Source of the DNA: Cytobacillus oceanisediminis 2691
GTDB lineage: Bacteria > Bacillota > Bacilli > Bacillales > Cytobacillaceae
Length of the DNA: 64,000 nucleotides
Direction of reading: 5' to 3'
Assembly: GCF_007678455.1 (NCBI RefSeq)
Contig: NZ_VEEP01000002.1
Location: forward strand, 105,535 to 169,534
Part shown: in pieces, positions 1-8,494 of the stretch
Layout of the letters: each line of letters begins with the position of its first letter
Position numbering within the stretch: position 1 is the stretch's first letter
The notes under the pieces: generated by a model
The model's database searches: none
The model's input: the letters and a program-made list of their open reading frames with translations, nothing else
Told to the model about the DNA's origin: nothing
Made by a program: the position numbers and the translations under genes

Positions 1-2
1 CT

Positions 3-761
3 GATTTGGACCTGGTGTATGTTGCGGTGCCTCCGAAATTTCACCATGCCGTTGCGTCAGATGTAATTCAAAAAGGGATACATATTTTGTGTGAGAAACC
101 GCTGGCCAATTCGGCAGAGGAAGCTGAGAGTCTATTAAAACAGGCACAGGGTGCGGGTATCGTCCATGCAATGAATTTCCCGCTGAATTACAGTGCCGGC
201 AGCAGGACTTTTGAAAAGTTAATCAAGGAAAACTACGTGGGAAAACTGAGAAGAGTTCAACTGAAGATGCACTTTCCTGAATGGCCGCGCCCGTGGCAGC
301 AGAATGCCTGGGTTGCAAGCAAGGAGCAGGGCGGCTATGTACTTGAGGTGGGCGTCCATTTCATCCAGCAAGTGCAGAAGATTTTTGGCGCAGTCGCAGT
401 AAAGAATGTCCAATTACAATTTCCTGAAGACCCAAAGGCTAGTGAGATTGGAATTTTAGCTATCCTGGAATTAGCTGACGGGACTCCAGTGCTGATTGAT
501 GGCATGAGCCAAATCGCCGGCAAGGAGGAAATTACCTTTACGGCTTCCGGCAGTGAAGGAACGTTATCATTGCTGAACTGGGGGCAGCTGGAGGGCGGCA
601 AGCTTGGCGAAGAGATTCTGGCTTTGCAAGCTGATGATTCCCTGACAGATTCATTGATTGATCACCTTATAAAAGCTGTAAAAGGTGATGATGCTACGAT
701 CATTGATTTTGCTGCAGGGTATGATACACAGGTCGTATTGGAGCAACTGCGGAAAGGCTGA
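3..761 (+). CDS. Gfo/Idh/MocA-family oxidoreductase (5' end outside window)
   Basis: The frame is open from the window edge, so the start and the GxGxxG nucleotide-binding motif are missing; 252 residues remain. Visible family marks are the end of the Rossmann domain (VYVAVPPKFHH), the EKP motif (CEKPLANS), which carries the conserved Lys near the nicotinamide, and GGYVLEVGVHF with the conserved His of the C-terminal dehydrogenase domain. These enzymes are NAD(P)-dependent oxidoreductases acting mostly on sugars, inositols or biliverdin-like substrates. The substrate cannot be told from this part. It is followed directly by a strong terminator. Confidence 0.85.
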   Translation, partial: DLDLVYVAVPPKFHHAVASDVIQKGIHILCEKPLANSAEEAESLLKQAQGAGIVHAMNFPLNYSAGSRTFEKLIKENYVGKLRRVQLKMHFPEWPRPWQQNAWVASKEQGGYVLEVGVHFIQQVQKIFGAVAVKNVQLQFPEDPKASEIGILAILELADGTPVLIDGMSQIAGKEEITFTASGSEGTLSLLNWGQLEGGKLGEEILALQADDSLTDSLIDHLIKAVKGDDATIIDFAAGYDTQVVLEQLRKG

Positions 762-791
762 GAGCGCGATTGCCGCGCTCTCTTTTTTTTT
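760..791 (+). terminator. Intrinsic terminator of the oxidoreductase gene
   Basis: A perfect 9-bp stem (gagagcgcg / cgcgctctc) with a 5-nt loop overlaps the stop codon and is followed by nine T. The T run also forms the left boundary of the MITE-like element. Confidence 0.9.
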
Positions 792-976
792 AGGCTCTTT
801 TCTCAAACTTTGTTGCTATTGACTACTAAATTGGATTGAATGACCTAGTTTTCTTTATAAAATTCAGGCTTATTATGAGAAAAGAGCTTGCACACTTAAA
901 AACGAACTGCAAAATTGCTTATAGCACGTTAAAATCGGCTTTAAGATTTTAACAACAATCTTTACGAAAACAGCCT
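792..976. mobile_element. MITE-like non-coding element
   Basis: This 185-bp AT-rich stretch has no usable reading frame. Its ends form an imperfect terminal inverted repeat: the first 27 bases, starting AGGCTCTTTTC, match the reverse complement of the last 27, starting AGGCTGTTTTC, at 21 positions. A second, perfect 12-bp inverted repeat lies inside (794-805 with 876-887). Both ends abut T runs (783-791 and 977-982), as if it had inserted into or duplicated the T tract of a terminator. It fills the gap between two convergent genes. No second copy was found in the window, so mobility is inferred. Confidence 0.5.
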
Positions 977-995
977 TTTTTTATATTCTCCTTCC

Positions 996-1490
996 CTATA
1001 CTTTCCTCCATCCCTCATCCCATTGAAACGCCGTCTTCTCACTACCCGTTCCAGTAAAAATACTCTCTGGATAAGGCAGGGCCAATTCCGGCCTATTTTC
1101 CGCGCTGAAGTAACGAAGTTCGTCCGTCTCACTGTCGATGGGATTGTGTTCACCGCCTCTTACCTTGCAGTCAAACACAAACACCACATACTCGACTTTG
1201 TGGCCGTTAGGGTATTGGTAGCGAAAGTCTTTGCCGCCAAAGACACCCAATATTAATTCAGGGACAACATGGAGACCTGTTTCTTCCCACACTTCTCGGA
1301 CTACAGCCTCCGCAGGTGCTTCGCCTGGTTCAATTGCTCCTGCCGGAAGGCTCCATTTCTCTCCATTGCCTTTATTCTGGAACAGAATCTCTCCTGCTCC
1401 GTTCCTGATGATTCCCGCCACGCTTGGCATGAAGATAAGTTCGCTTCCCACTTTCCTTCTAATCTCTTGATAATACTCTGACATTCCCAT
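996..1490 (-). CDS. Nudix hydrolase
   Basis: A 164-residue protein with a complete Nudix box at about residues 51-73 (G-x5-E-x7-REVWEETGL), which binds the divalent metal and cleaves nucleoside diphosphates linked to another moiety. The YQYPNGHKVEYVVFVF segment after the box resembles ADP-ribose/NADH-type or DUF4916-like Nudix proteins, but substrate is not predictable. The first ATG is preceded by AGGTGGTG at a good distance. It is monocistronic and convergent with the upstream oxidoreductase. Confidence 0.88.
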   Translation of the reverse strand: MGMSEYYQEIRRKVGSELIFMPSVAGIIRNGAGEILFQNKGNGEKWSLPAGAIEPGEAPAEAVVREVWEETGLHVVPELILGVFGGKDFRYQYPNGHKVEYVVFVFDCKVRGGEHNPIDSETDELRYFSAENRPELALPYPESIFTGTGSEKTAFQWDEGWRKV

Positions 1491-1623
1491 TTATATCACC
1501 ACCTGAATATCCATTCGCCACCGCTCCAATTTTTCCTTCTTCTGATAAAACCTTTCACCCACGGCATTCACCTACATACTTTATAGAGAATTTATTATGA
1601 ATAAAAATAAGGAGTGTGCCCGT

Positions 1624-1995
1624 ATGAACCCTTATCAGTATTACAACCCAAAGTATTACGACCCGTATACACACTATGATTTTGGTTATCACGCACAGCA
1701 ACAGAATTTTCACGACTTTGACCGACAGCCTGCCCTTGAACGCCGAGTGAACCAGCTTGAACGGCAGTTCCAGGTTCAGAAGACAGAGCTTGACAGACAA
1801 AATAAAGAAATTGCCCGCCAAAACAGGGAGATTGCCAGAATCAATAAGGAAATCAGCCGTATTAACAATGAAATTGCCCGCTTGAATCAAAATGACGAGC
1901 GCCATACCCGCCGTCTAAACCGGTTGAACCAAAGGCTCCGTGCGGTTGAGAACCGACTAAATATCCCATTCCAGGCTACGGATGGTGAGTTTTAA
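1624..1995 (+). CDS. Tyr-rich, coiled-coil hypothetical protein
   Basis: A 123-residue protein of unknown function. The ATG at 1624 is chosen over an in-frame ATG at 1597 because AAGGAG (1608-1613) lies just upstream of it. The first 30 residues are rich in Tyr, Asn, Pro and His (NPYQYYNPKYYDPYTHYD), a composition common in spore coat proteins. Residues 42-115 form an uninterrupted coiled coil with regular REIARINKEISRIN heptads. Assembly of a fibrous or coat structure is an inference from composition only; no catalytic motif is visible. Confidence 0.7.
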   Translation: MNPYQYYNPKYYDPYTHYDFGYHAQQQNFHDFDRQPALERRVNQLERQFQVQKTELDRQNKEIARQNREIARINKEISRINNEIARLNQNDERHTRRLNRLNQRLRAVENRLNIPFQATDGEF

Positions 1996-2008
1996 TAACA
2001 TATTTTTC

Positions 2009-2063
2009 CCGCGGAAAGAGAAGCGCCTGGAACGTCAAACAACAGCTTGTTCAATAGCGCCTC
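2009..2063. repeat. Possible short intergenic repeat (GAAGCGCCTGGAACG type)
   Basis: The stretch containing gcggaaagagaagcgcctgg aacgtcaaacaacag has the look of a short GC-richer repeat that I recall from intergenic regions of many Bacillus genomes. It has inner symmetry (agcgcctgg with agcgcctca). Only one copy occurs here, so repetition is not shown by this window. Confidence 0.25.
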
Positions 2064-2070
2064 AATAATA

Positions 2071-2120
2071 AAGGGTGCAAAGAAACTGAATCCATATCAG
2101 TCCTTTGCAACCCTTTTCCA
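2071..2120 (+). terminator. Hairpin after the coiled-coil gene
   Basis: Arms aagggt-gcaaag (2071-2082) and ctttgc-a-accctt (2103-2115) form a 12-bp stem with one bulge, followed by a short T-rich stretch. It probably ends the 1624-1995 transcript; the T run is weak. Confidence 0.45.
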
Positions 2121-2239
2121 TTTAATAGAAATACTGATATGGAAATAATACTCATTAAAATAGACAAAATTGTGCTACTATAGATGAGTAACCCATTTTG
2201 AAATCACGTAAGCTTTTCCGCTTACTTTAGGAGTTAGAT

Positions 2240-3901
2240 ATGAAAAAAAAGCAATATGTCCTTATCTTTTTCATTCTGAGCATTGTCTGGATTTTTGGGA
2301 CAAACTATGTGCTGAGTTTATACGCACCTTCAAACTTTGTTGCGGTGATCGAACACTCGAAGGAAGTCCTTTATGTTTTGCTGGCAGGAGGGTTCTTCTA
2401 TTATTTCATCTCTAAAATGGAAGAACTGAGTGCTGCAAAAGAAGAAGAAAAGCGACTCTCCACACTGATCAATTCGATGGTGGATTTCGTCAACTTCAAG
2501 GATGGAGAAGGCCGGTGGATACAGGCCAATGACTTTGGTTTGAAACTATTTGACATTGAGAACGTTGACTATAGAGGAAAAAAAGATACCGAACTGGCAG
2601 AGTATAGCAACTATTTCAGCGATGCGCTGAATTATTGCGAGATTTCTGATGAAGAAGCCTGGAAAGCAGGCGGGATCATTCGTGTCGAGGAAGTTTTGCC
2701 CCAGCCTGATGGATCTGTCAAGACATTTGATACAATCAAAGTCCCCCTTTTCAATGATGATGGCAGCCGCCAGGGTCTTGTGATCATTGGCCGGGATATA
2801 TCGGAAAGAAAAAATGTCGAAAACCTTCTTGAAGAAAGCCGCCAACAATACCGGTCCCTGTTTGAATACAGTCTGGATATTGTTTCAATGCTTGACTTGA
2901 ATGGGACAATCACCAACCTGAATCCACAATTCGAAAAAATAACTGGATTTAGGCGTGATGAATATATCGGAAAAAATCTTGCTGACTTGATTCCCGAATC
3001 CTATAGGCCGAAAGTTTTGGAAAAGGTAGCGAGTGTCGTGGAAAACTGCAGCCCGCAAATGTTCGAGCTGCAGTTAATGCATAAGAACGGGAAACCGCTC
3101 ATTTTCCAAAGCACCACTTTACCGATTATCGTGAACGAAAAAATTGCGGGCATCATCTGTAATTCCCGTGATGTGACAGAGCTCCGCGAGACAGAGGAGC
3201 GCTTGCGCCGAACGGATAAGCTGTCTGTCGTCGGCGAATTATCCGCAAGCGTCGCGCATGAAATCCGGAACCCGCTCACTTCCTTAAAAGGACTCGTCCA
3301 ATTGCTTCAAATGGAGGATGAGAAGCACCAGCTTTACTATCAGATCATGATCGATGAACTGAACCGGATCAATCATATTGTCAGCGAGCTGCTCTTGTTG
3401 GCCAAGCCGCAACAGATCAAATACACGGAAGCAGATTTGCAGATGATCCTGCATGATGTGATTTCCCTGTTAAAGACAGAAGCGAGCCTCCATAATATTC
3501 AAATTGAGTTCGAGGTCAAAGATCATCCAGTCATGATTGAATGTGAACCGAACCAGCTCAAGCAGCTGTTCATCAACATTGTCAAAAATGCGATTGAGGC
3601 TTCTTCTGGTGGGGATTCCGTCTTCATCACTCTGGAGAGTTTTGATAATAATGCCTCAATCAGAGTCAAGGACGAGGGCATCGGAATCTCAAAAGAATTA
3701 CTGGAAAGAATCGGGGAACCTTTTTATTCTTCCAAGGAAAAAGGAACCGGACTTGGAATGACCGTCAGCTTCAAAATAGTCCAATCCCATAACGGCACCA
3801 TCAAGTTCTACAGCGAGCCTGAAATAGGGACAGAGGTCATTGTCCAATTGCCAATCAAACATGAAGAAAAAATGAAAAACCTTGAGAAATCAACCAAGTA
3901 A
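2240..3901 (+). CDS. PAS-domain sensor histidine kinase, KinE/sporulation-kinase type
   Basis: A 553-residue membrane kinase. Two N-terminal membrane helices (about 5-27 and 42-60) enclose a very short outer loop, so sensing is probably through the two cytosolic PAS domains (about 70-190 and 200-318). The HisKA H-box SASVAHEIRNPLTS carries phospho-accepting His340. The ATPase domain shows N (NIVKNAIEAS), G1 (DEGIGIS) and G2 (GTGLGM) boxes. No response regulator gene is adjacent; this orphan layout and the H-box resemble Bacillus KinA-E kinases, which feed the Spo0F/Spo0A phosphorelay. The exact kinase cannot be assigned. Confidence 0.88.
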   Translation: MKKKQYVLIFFILSIVWIFGTNYVLSLYAPSNFVAVIEHSKEVLYVLLAGGFFYYFISKMEELSAAKEEEKRLSTLINSMVDFVNFKDGEGRWIQANDFGLKLFDIENVDYRGKKDTELAEYSNYFSDALNYCEISDEEAWKAGGIIRVEEVLPQPDGSVKTFDTIKVPLFNDDGSRQGLVIIGRDISERKNVENLLEESRQQYRSLFEYSLDIVSMLDLNGTITNLNPQFEKITGFRRDEYIGKNLADLIPESYRPKVLEKVASVVENCSPQMFELQLMHKNGKPLIFQSTTLPIIVNEKIAGIICNSRDVTELRETEERLRRTDKLSVVGELSASVAHEIRNPLTSLKGLVQLLQMEDEKHQLYYQIMIDELNRINHIVSELLLLAKPQQIKYTEADLQMILHDVISLLKTEASLHNIQIEFEVKDHPVMIECEPNQLKQLFINIVKNAIEASSGGDSVFITLESFDNNASIRVKDEGIGISKELLERIGEPFYSSKEKGTGLGMTVSFKIVQSHNGTIKFYSEPEIGTEVIVQLPIKHEEKMKNLEKSTK

Positions 3902-3934
3902 AAACGCGAAAGGACTTGTCCTCTCGCGTTTTTT
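3901..3934. terminator. Bidirectional terminator
   Basis: aaaacgcga (3901-3909) pairs with tcgcgtttt (3924-3932), giving an A/T-flanked hairpin that serves both the kinase gene and the convergent HTH gene. It overlaps the last base of each gene. Confidence 0.85.
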
Positions 3935-4164
3935 CAATCTTCATCTTTAATGTCGATGTCCTCAGGCACTGGTTCATTCATGATTTCTTCTACCAGCTTT
4001 TTGTACTTCTCAACCTGTTTCAGATGGGTATTGAATTGGTCTTTATAAATCAAATATTGCTCACCATCATGAATGGCCCTGATTTTCCGCTGAAGGACAA
4101 GATTCTCGACCTGTGCCGCTGGGATTGACAGATATTCTGCTGCTTCTTTTATTGTCATATACAA
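3934..4164 (-). CDS. Excisionase/MerR-like helix-turn-helix protein
   Basis: A 76-residue protein. Residues 3-50 (MTIKEAAEYLSIPAAQVENL..RKIRAI..GEQYLIYKDQF) match the HTH_17 / excisionase-type winged-helix fold, followed by a short acidic tail (EDIDIKDED). It lies 6 nt after the DUF1836 gene and probably shares its transcript; its AAGGA ribosome site overlaps that gene's stop, and the TTG at 4164 sits at a better distance than the inner ATG. A role as a small DNA-binding partner of the DUF1836 protein is inferred. No integrase is nearby, so a true phage excisionase is unlikely. Confidence 0.75.
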   Translation of the reverse strand: MYMTIKEAAEYLSIPAAQVENLVLQRKIRAIHDGEQYLIYKDQFNTHLKQVEKYKKLVEEIMNEPVPEDIDIKDED

Positions 4165-4170
4165 AATAGT

Positions 4171-4755
4171 TCAGTCCTTTTTTTCTTTTTTGGCCGCAAG
4201 CTGGTCGACAAGCTTCTCGGCTGTCTTTCTGTAAAAATTGCTGATATTGATCAACGATGCAATCAATAACACTGTTTCCAGTTCTTCAGGCTCATCTGCC
4301 TCAAGCGTCTTCACTTCCAGTTTGACATCCTGTTCCGTTTTAAGGACGTCCTCATTAAAAATCTCAATATTCTTCTCGTGGAGTTTTAAATAGCTCTGAT
4401 AAAACTTATTCAATTGAAATTGACCAGACTCTGTCCTCTCGTTGATGCCTTCCAGAGTCTGCTTGATATCCTGGATCGACAAGCCGCCTTTCAGCTGGTA
4501 AATCAAGCTGATCAGGATCAGCTGCTCCTTTGAATACTTTTTATTTTTGACAGGAAAGAATAACTTTCCCTTTGCATAATTGTTGATCATGGTTTTCGTC
4601 AGGACTTTTTCATCTTCATTCCTTGTCGAGCTGCCGAAATTTTTTTCAAACAACTGGATTACCTGATCCATATATAAGTCGATTTCAGGAATGTCCTCAA
4701 GTGCAATATTATTTTCAAGATTAAGCTCGGCAAGCAAGCTCGCTAAATTTTTCAA
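4171..4755 (-). CDS. DUF1836 domain protein
   Basis: A 194-residue protein of the DUF1836 family, whose core has a MerR-like helix-turn-helix (TKTMINNYAKGKLFFPVKNK..YSKEQ, then LKGGLSIQDIK). Function is unknown; a transcription-factor role is likely from the fold. The start is placed at TTG 4755, with GAGGT 8 nt upstream; the longer open frame to 4803 is rejected because it would run through the promoter's -10 box. The C-terminal half is acidic and helical. Confidence 0.75.
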   Translation of the reverse strand: MKNLASLLAELNLENNIALEDIPEIDLYMDQVIQLFEKNFGSSTRNEDEKVLTKTMINNYAKGKLFFPVKNKKYSKEQLILISLIYQLKGGLSIQDIKQTLEGINERTESGQFQLNKFYQSYLKLHEKNIEIFNEDVLKTEQDVKLEVKTLEADEPEELETVLLIASLINISNFYRKTAEKLVDQLAAKKEKKD

Positions 4756-4782
4756 TATGAATACCTCATGTTTTTTATTTTC

Positions 4783-4811
4783 ATTATAAGGTAAAAAAAG
4801 CAAGCCGTAAA
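4783..4811 (-). promoter_or_regulatory. Sigma-A promoter of the DUF1836-HTH operon
   Basis: On the minus strand TTTACG (4806-4811) and TATAAT (4783-4788) are 17 nt apart. The position fixes the start codon of the DUF1836 gene downstream of 4783. Confidence 0.7.
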
Positions 4812-4813
4812 CA

Positions 4814-4842
4814 TTGACTACCTGATGTAACAGTAATATTAT
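4814..4842 (+). promoter_or_regulatory. Sigma-A promoter of the hemolysin III gene
   Basis: TTGACT (4814-4819) and TATTAT (4837-4842) are separated by 17 nt, back to back with the divergent DUF1836 promoter. Confidence 0.75.
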
Positions 4843-4888
4843 TATAAGTAGTTATTAAAACCACATACAAAGACATGGAGGTTATATC

Positions 4889-5536
4889 ATGAATAGCTAC
4901 ATCCGCGAACCCATTAATGGCCTTACTCATCTGGCTGGTGCTTTATTATCCTTTGCAGGGCTGCTCGCGCTCGTCATCAAGGCTTCAATCACAACCGGTT
5001 CACCAATTGTGATCACATCCGTGACCATTTTTGGACTCAGCATGATTTTGCTTTACACGGCATCGGCCACTTACCATATGGTCATCAGCAGGGACAGTAT
5101 CATCGCCTTCCTTCGAAAAATTGACCATTCGATGATTTTTGTACTGATCGCTGGAACTTATGCTCCTTTTTGCCTGATCAGTCTCAATGGCGCAACAGGC
5201 TGGACGCTTTTTGGAATCATCACTTTTGCAGCTGTGTGCGGAATTCTGTTTAAAATGATTTGGTTCAGGAGTCCAAGATGGCTGTCGACTTCCATCTATA
5301 TCATTATGGGCTGGATGGTGATTTTCGTGGTTTCTCCCCTATCCTCCATATTGAATCCTGGAGGGATCTTCTGGCTTGTTTCCGGTGGTATCCTTTACAC
5401 AATCGGAGGTGTCATTTACGCATTAAAACCTGATTTCCTCCGCTCCAAGTATCTCGGTTTCCATGAAATATTTCATATCTTCATCATGCTCGGAAGCCTT
5501 GCCCATTTTTTCAGTGTTTATTTTTACGTCTTATAA
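4889..5536 (+). CDS. Hemolysin III / PAQR-family membrane protein
   Basis: A 215-residue protein with seven predicted membrane helices. Family marks are the N-terminal EPINGLTHLAGA, the SATYHM motif in the second/third helix region, DHSMIFVLIAGTYAPF, and the C-terminal GFHEIFHIFIMLGSLAHFF; the conserved Ser/Asp/His residues bind zinc in this superfamily. Bacterial members (YplQ/TrhA type) affect membrane energetics or fluidity; actual haemolysis is doubtful. GGAGG precedes the ATG. Confidence 0.9.
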   Translation: MNSYIREPINGLTHLAGALLSFAGLLALVIKASITTGSPIVITSVTIFGLSMILLYTASATYHMVISRDSIIAFLRKIDHSMIFVLIAGTYAPFCLISLNGATGWTLFGIITFAAVCGILFKMIWFRSPRWLSTSIYIIMGWMVIFVVSPLSSILNPGGIFWLVSGGILYTIGGVIYALKPDFLRSKYLGFHEIFHIFIMLGSLAHFFSVYFYVL

Positions 5537-5540
5537 TTAA

Positions 5541-5580
5541 AAATGCGCCTGCTCTTCAACAAAGAAGATCAGGCGCATTT
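5541..5580. terminator. Bidirectional terminator
   Basis: aaatgcgcctg (5541-5551) pairs perfectly with caggcgcattt (5570-5580) between the convergent hemolysin III and permease genes. Confidence 0.9.
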
Positions 5581-5583
5581 AAT

Positions 5584-6975
5584 TTACCCTGCATTTGAAA
5601 TGTTCGTTTGATGATCTTTTTTATGGAAACCTTTAGCAAAGTAAAAGCCTGTTAGAAGCGCCAGCCACAGAGGCCCTATGAAAAGTGCGATTCTTGTGTC
5701 AGGGCTGAAGGCCATCAGTACGACTACAAAAGCCAGGAACGCCAATGATAAATAGGAAGTGAACGGAAACAATGGCAGCTTATATTTTAGCTTGTCCACT
5801 TCATTTTTGCGCAGGCTTTTGCGGTAACGAATCTGTGACAGGAGAATGATCGCCCAGGTCCAGATTGCCCCAAACGTCGCAATACTTGTAACCCAGGCAA
5901 ATACTTTTGCCGGGACAATGTAATTCAAGGCGACCCCAATCAGCAATGCGCCAGCCGAGGCGAGAATGGCAAATCCCGGAACCCCGTTCTTGGTCAATTT
6001 GCTGAATTTCTGTGGCGCTTCTCCATGGTTGGCAAGATTGAACAGCATTCGTCCTGTGCTGAAGATTCCGCTATTGCAGGATGATAGTGCAGCAGTCAAT
6101 ACTACGAAATTGATGATGCCCGCTGCAGCAGGAATTCCTAATTGTTCGAAAGTGATAACAAACGGACTTCCCTTTTCCCCAATCTCATTCCATGGGAAGA
6201 TAGACATAATAACAAACAATGCCCCGACATAGAAAATCAGGATGCGCCAGAATACTGAATCAATCGCTCTGGAAAGTGATTTCTCAGGATTCTTGACTTC
6301 ACCAGCAGTAATACCGATCATCTCGATTCCAAGGTAGGCAAACATGACCATTTGCAGCGATAACAGGACGCCTTTAATCCCGTTAGGAAATAAGCCGCCA
6401 TTCTCCCATAGATTTTGGATCCCTGTTGGAATGCCTCCATTGCCGATTCCCCATATGATCATGCCGGCCCCTGAGACAATCATCGCTAAAATCGTGACAA
6501 TTTTAATCAACGCAAACCAGAATTCAAGTTCCCCATACGCTTTTACAGCCAGGAAATTGACTGATGCCATAATCACCAGGGCAGCTAGCGCCCATATCCA
6601 GCGTGGAGTTTCCGGAAACCAGAATTCCATGTAAATCCCGACGGCAGTGATTTCCGCCATGCCAGTTACAATCCATAAAAACCAATAGTTCCAGCCAGTA
6701 ATATACCCTGCCAGCGGACCAAGGTAATCCCTGGCATATTTACTGAATGATCCCGCAACCGGCTTTTGGATTGCCATTTCCCCCAGAGCTCTCATAATGA
6801 AGAACATGATCATTCCGCTGAAAGCATAACCCAGCAGGATTCCCGGACCTGCCAGCTTTATTGCAGATGCAGATCCCAGGAACAGTCCGACCCCGATTGC
6901 TGCCCCTAAAGACATCAGTGTTATGTGCCTCTGCTCCAACCCCCGCTGCAGTTCATTCTCTTGTGTTTTTTTCAT
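5584..6975 (-). CDS. Amino acid permease, APC superfamily (AAT type)
   Basis: A 463-residue, 12-helix transporter. The N terminus (ELQRGLEQRHITLMSLGAAI, then GVGLFLGS) is the classic helix 1 signature of proton-coupled amino acid permeases such as AapA, YtnA, ProY and GabP. ATG 6975 is chosen because GAGGGAAG precedes it; the open frame extends 31 codons further to 7068 but that part is Gly/Tyr-rich and unlike the family. The substrate is not determinable. The leader between 6976 and about 7100 contains small G-rich stems but no recognised riboswitch. Confidence 0.88.
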   Translation of the reverse strand: MKKTQENELQRGLEQRHITLMSLGAAIGVGLFLGSASAIKLAGPGILLGYAFSGMIMFFIMRALGEMAIQKPVAGSFSKYARDYLGPLAGYITGWNYWFLWIVTGMAEITAVGIYMEFWFPETPRWIWALAALVIMASVNFLAVKAYGELEFWFALIKIVTILAMIVSGAGMIIWGIGNGGIPTGIQNLWENGGLFPNGIKGVLLSLQMVMFAYLGIEMIGITAGEVKNPEKSLSRAIDSVFWRILIFYVGALFVIMSIFPWNEIGEKGSPFVITFEQLGIPAAAGIINFVVLTAALSSCNSGIFSTGRMLFNLANHGEAPQKFSKLTKNGVPGFAILASAGALLIGVALNYIVPAKVFAWVTSIATFGAIWTWAIILLSQIRYRKSLRKNEVDKLKYKLPLFPFTSYLSLAFLAFVVVLMAFSPDTRIALFIGPLWLALLTGFYFAKGFHKKDHQTNISNAG

Positions 6976-7195
6976 GGTGTCTTCCCTCGTTTCTAAATCT
7001 CGATTGTAATATTTTGTATAATAATTTCCTCCGTTGCCGCCAACCCCTTCGGTAGTTGAAATCGGCATCTTAACCTACTTGTTATTAACAAATAAAAAGA
7101 AACTCAAACCTCTTTTATTTGAAAATTACTATTCTTAAAAAATTTCCTTGTGCCATTTTACCATGAAAAGGCCTCTATAAAAATATGTAAATTTT

Positions 7196-7242
7196 CTTAA
7201 AATGAAAAATGCCTTTTCAACCAGCACATGGTCAAAAAGGCA
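7196..7242 (-). terminator. Terminator of the exonuclease gene
   Basis: On the minus strand tgccttttt-gacca pairs with tggtt-gaaaaggca (7210-7242), followed by a T-rich run (7196-7209). The rest of the gap between 6976 and 7272 shows nothing else clear. Confidence 0.8.
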
Positions 7243-7272
7243 GATGATCATTATCTTATTTTCAAAAACAAC

Positions 7273-7887
7273 CTAATAAAACATCCGGCGTCTTTGTTTG
7301 GCTGCAGGCTGGTACTTCCGCATCGGGCCGTAATCCAGCACTTCTTTTAAATAATAGTCGCCGTTTGGATTTTGCTGCTTCAAAAGTTCAGTCAAATATG
7401 TAATATCATCCATCGCCCTGTGGGTCTGGAATTTCGAGATGTTATGCGCCTGCAGCAGCGTCAGCAGTTTGCTGTTCGGAAATCCGTGGTTTTTCCATTG
7501 CACATTCTTCATCGTGCAATACCACTGCATCTCATTGACTTCAGGATACATCCTGAAAAGGAAGCTTCTGTCAAAGGAAGCATTATGGGCAAAAATTGCA
7601 TCAGTGCGATTGAAGTATTCCATGATTTTTTCATCGTAAAATGTTTTGCCGCGTACCATATCATAATGAATTCCATGAATCCGATAGGCCCTGTCATAAT
7701 TTCTTTGTGCGGTTGTCGACAGGGGTTCCCTTAAATAAGAATCTTCATCAAGAATATCGATTATTTCTCCTGATTCCTCATCAAAGGAAAAAAGCTTCAA
7801 AGCCAATTCTATGATTTCATCCGAATCCGGGCCCAGTCCGGTTGTCTCTACGTCCACTACCAATCCAAGCTTGTTCTCTTTGTTCAA
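7273..7887 (-). CDS. DEDDh 3'-5' exonuclease (DnaQ-like)
   Basis: A 204-residue single-domain exonuclease. The metal-binding residues are visible: motif I VDVETTG (Asp/Glu), motif II HNASFDRSF (Asp), and motif III HRAMDDITYL (His and Asp). It resembles stand-alone epsilon-like exonucleases rather than a polymerase domain, so a role in DNA repair or RNA trimming is inferred. TTG 7887 (LNKENKLG) has AAGGGTGA at a proper distance; the GTG at 7896 has almost none. It is monocistronic. Confidence 0.85.
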   Translation of the reverse strand: MNKENKLGLVVDVETTGLGPDSDEIIELALKLFSFDEESGEIIDILDEDSYLREPLSTTAQRNYDRAYRIHGIHYDMVRGKTFYDEKIMEYFNRTDAIFAHNASFDRSFLFRMYPEVNEMQWYCTMKNVQWKNHGFPNSKLLTLLQAHNISKFQTHRAMDDITYLTELLKQQNPNGDYYLKEVLDYGPMRKYQPAAKQRRRMFY

Positions 7888-7990
7888 AAATGTCACCCTT
7901 TTCAGCTGGAGTATATGATTCTATTTAACATCATATAGCAGAACTTCCTCCATTTCCAGCTAAAGGCAGCAGGTTGAAATCATTTCCAGA

Positions 7991-8494
7991 CTAGGTTTTA
8001 TTGCTCATCTCCAGACTTCCCGCAGCATTCTTCATGAAAATTTTCAGAATCGCGAAACCGATAGCTGCACCTGCAAGTGAACTCGCGAAAAATGCCGGAA
8101 CCATACCAAACAACGCGGCTTCTTTTCCAAGGAACAATGTGGCAATTGGATAACTGGCAACCGCACCAATGATTCCTGTGCCTACAACTTCACCTGCAAA
8201 AGCAAATTCCATTCTCTTCGTCTTTTTATACAGATATGCAGCCAGAAGTGCTCCGATCATGCTGCCAGGAAACGCAAAGACCGATCCGGTGCCCATTAAA
8301 TTCCTGAGCAAAGAAATGCCAAATGCCTGAGCAACGGCGTAATAGGGTCCCAGCAGCACAGCTGACAAAACATTGATGAAATGCTGCACCGGAAATGCTT
8401 TCACGATTCCAAGCGGGATAAACAGCATTTGGCTCGTCAATGTACCAATCGCCATCATCATAGCGGTGAGGGTAAGTTTTTGTGTGTATCTCAT
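7991..8494 (-). CDS. thiW: ThiW, thiamine-precursor ECF transporter substrate component
   Basis: A 167-residue protein with about five membrane helices, starting MRYTQKLTLTAMMMAIGTLT, the usual start of ECF S-components. ThiW proteins capture a thiazole or related thiamine precursor and need the shared EcfA/A'/T module, which is not in this window. It is the last gene of the TPP-controlled operon; its ATG has a perfect AAGGAGGT and overlaps thiE by 4 nt. Confidence 0.9.
   Translation of the reverse strand: MRYTQKLTLTAMMMAIGTLTSQMLFIPLGIVKAFPVQHFINVLSAVLLGPYYAVAQAFGISLLRNLMGTGSVFAFPGSMIGALLAAYLYKKTKRMEFAFAGEVVGTGIIGAVASYPIATLFLGKEAALFGMVPAFFASSLAGAAIGFAILKIFMKNAAGSLEMSNKT

Noticed and set aside
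3934-4164. Phage excisionase gene
   Set aside because: The fold matches, but there is no integrase, attachment site or phage gene nearby and it is paired with a DUF1836 gene.
6976-7100. T-box or other riboswitch before the amino acid permease
   Set aside because: The leader has small G-rich stems but no T-box sequence (TGG bulge block) or other known aptamer consensus.
7069-7272. Small gene in the permease-exonuclease gap
   Set aside because: No frame with a ribosome site and protein-like composition was seen; only a terminator is supported.
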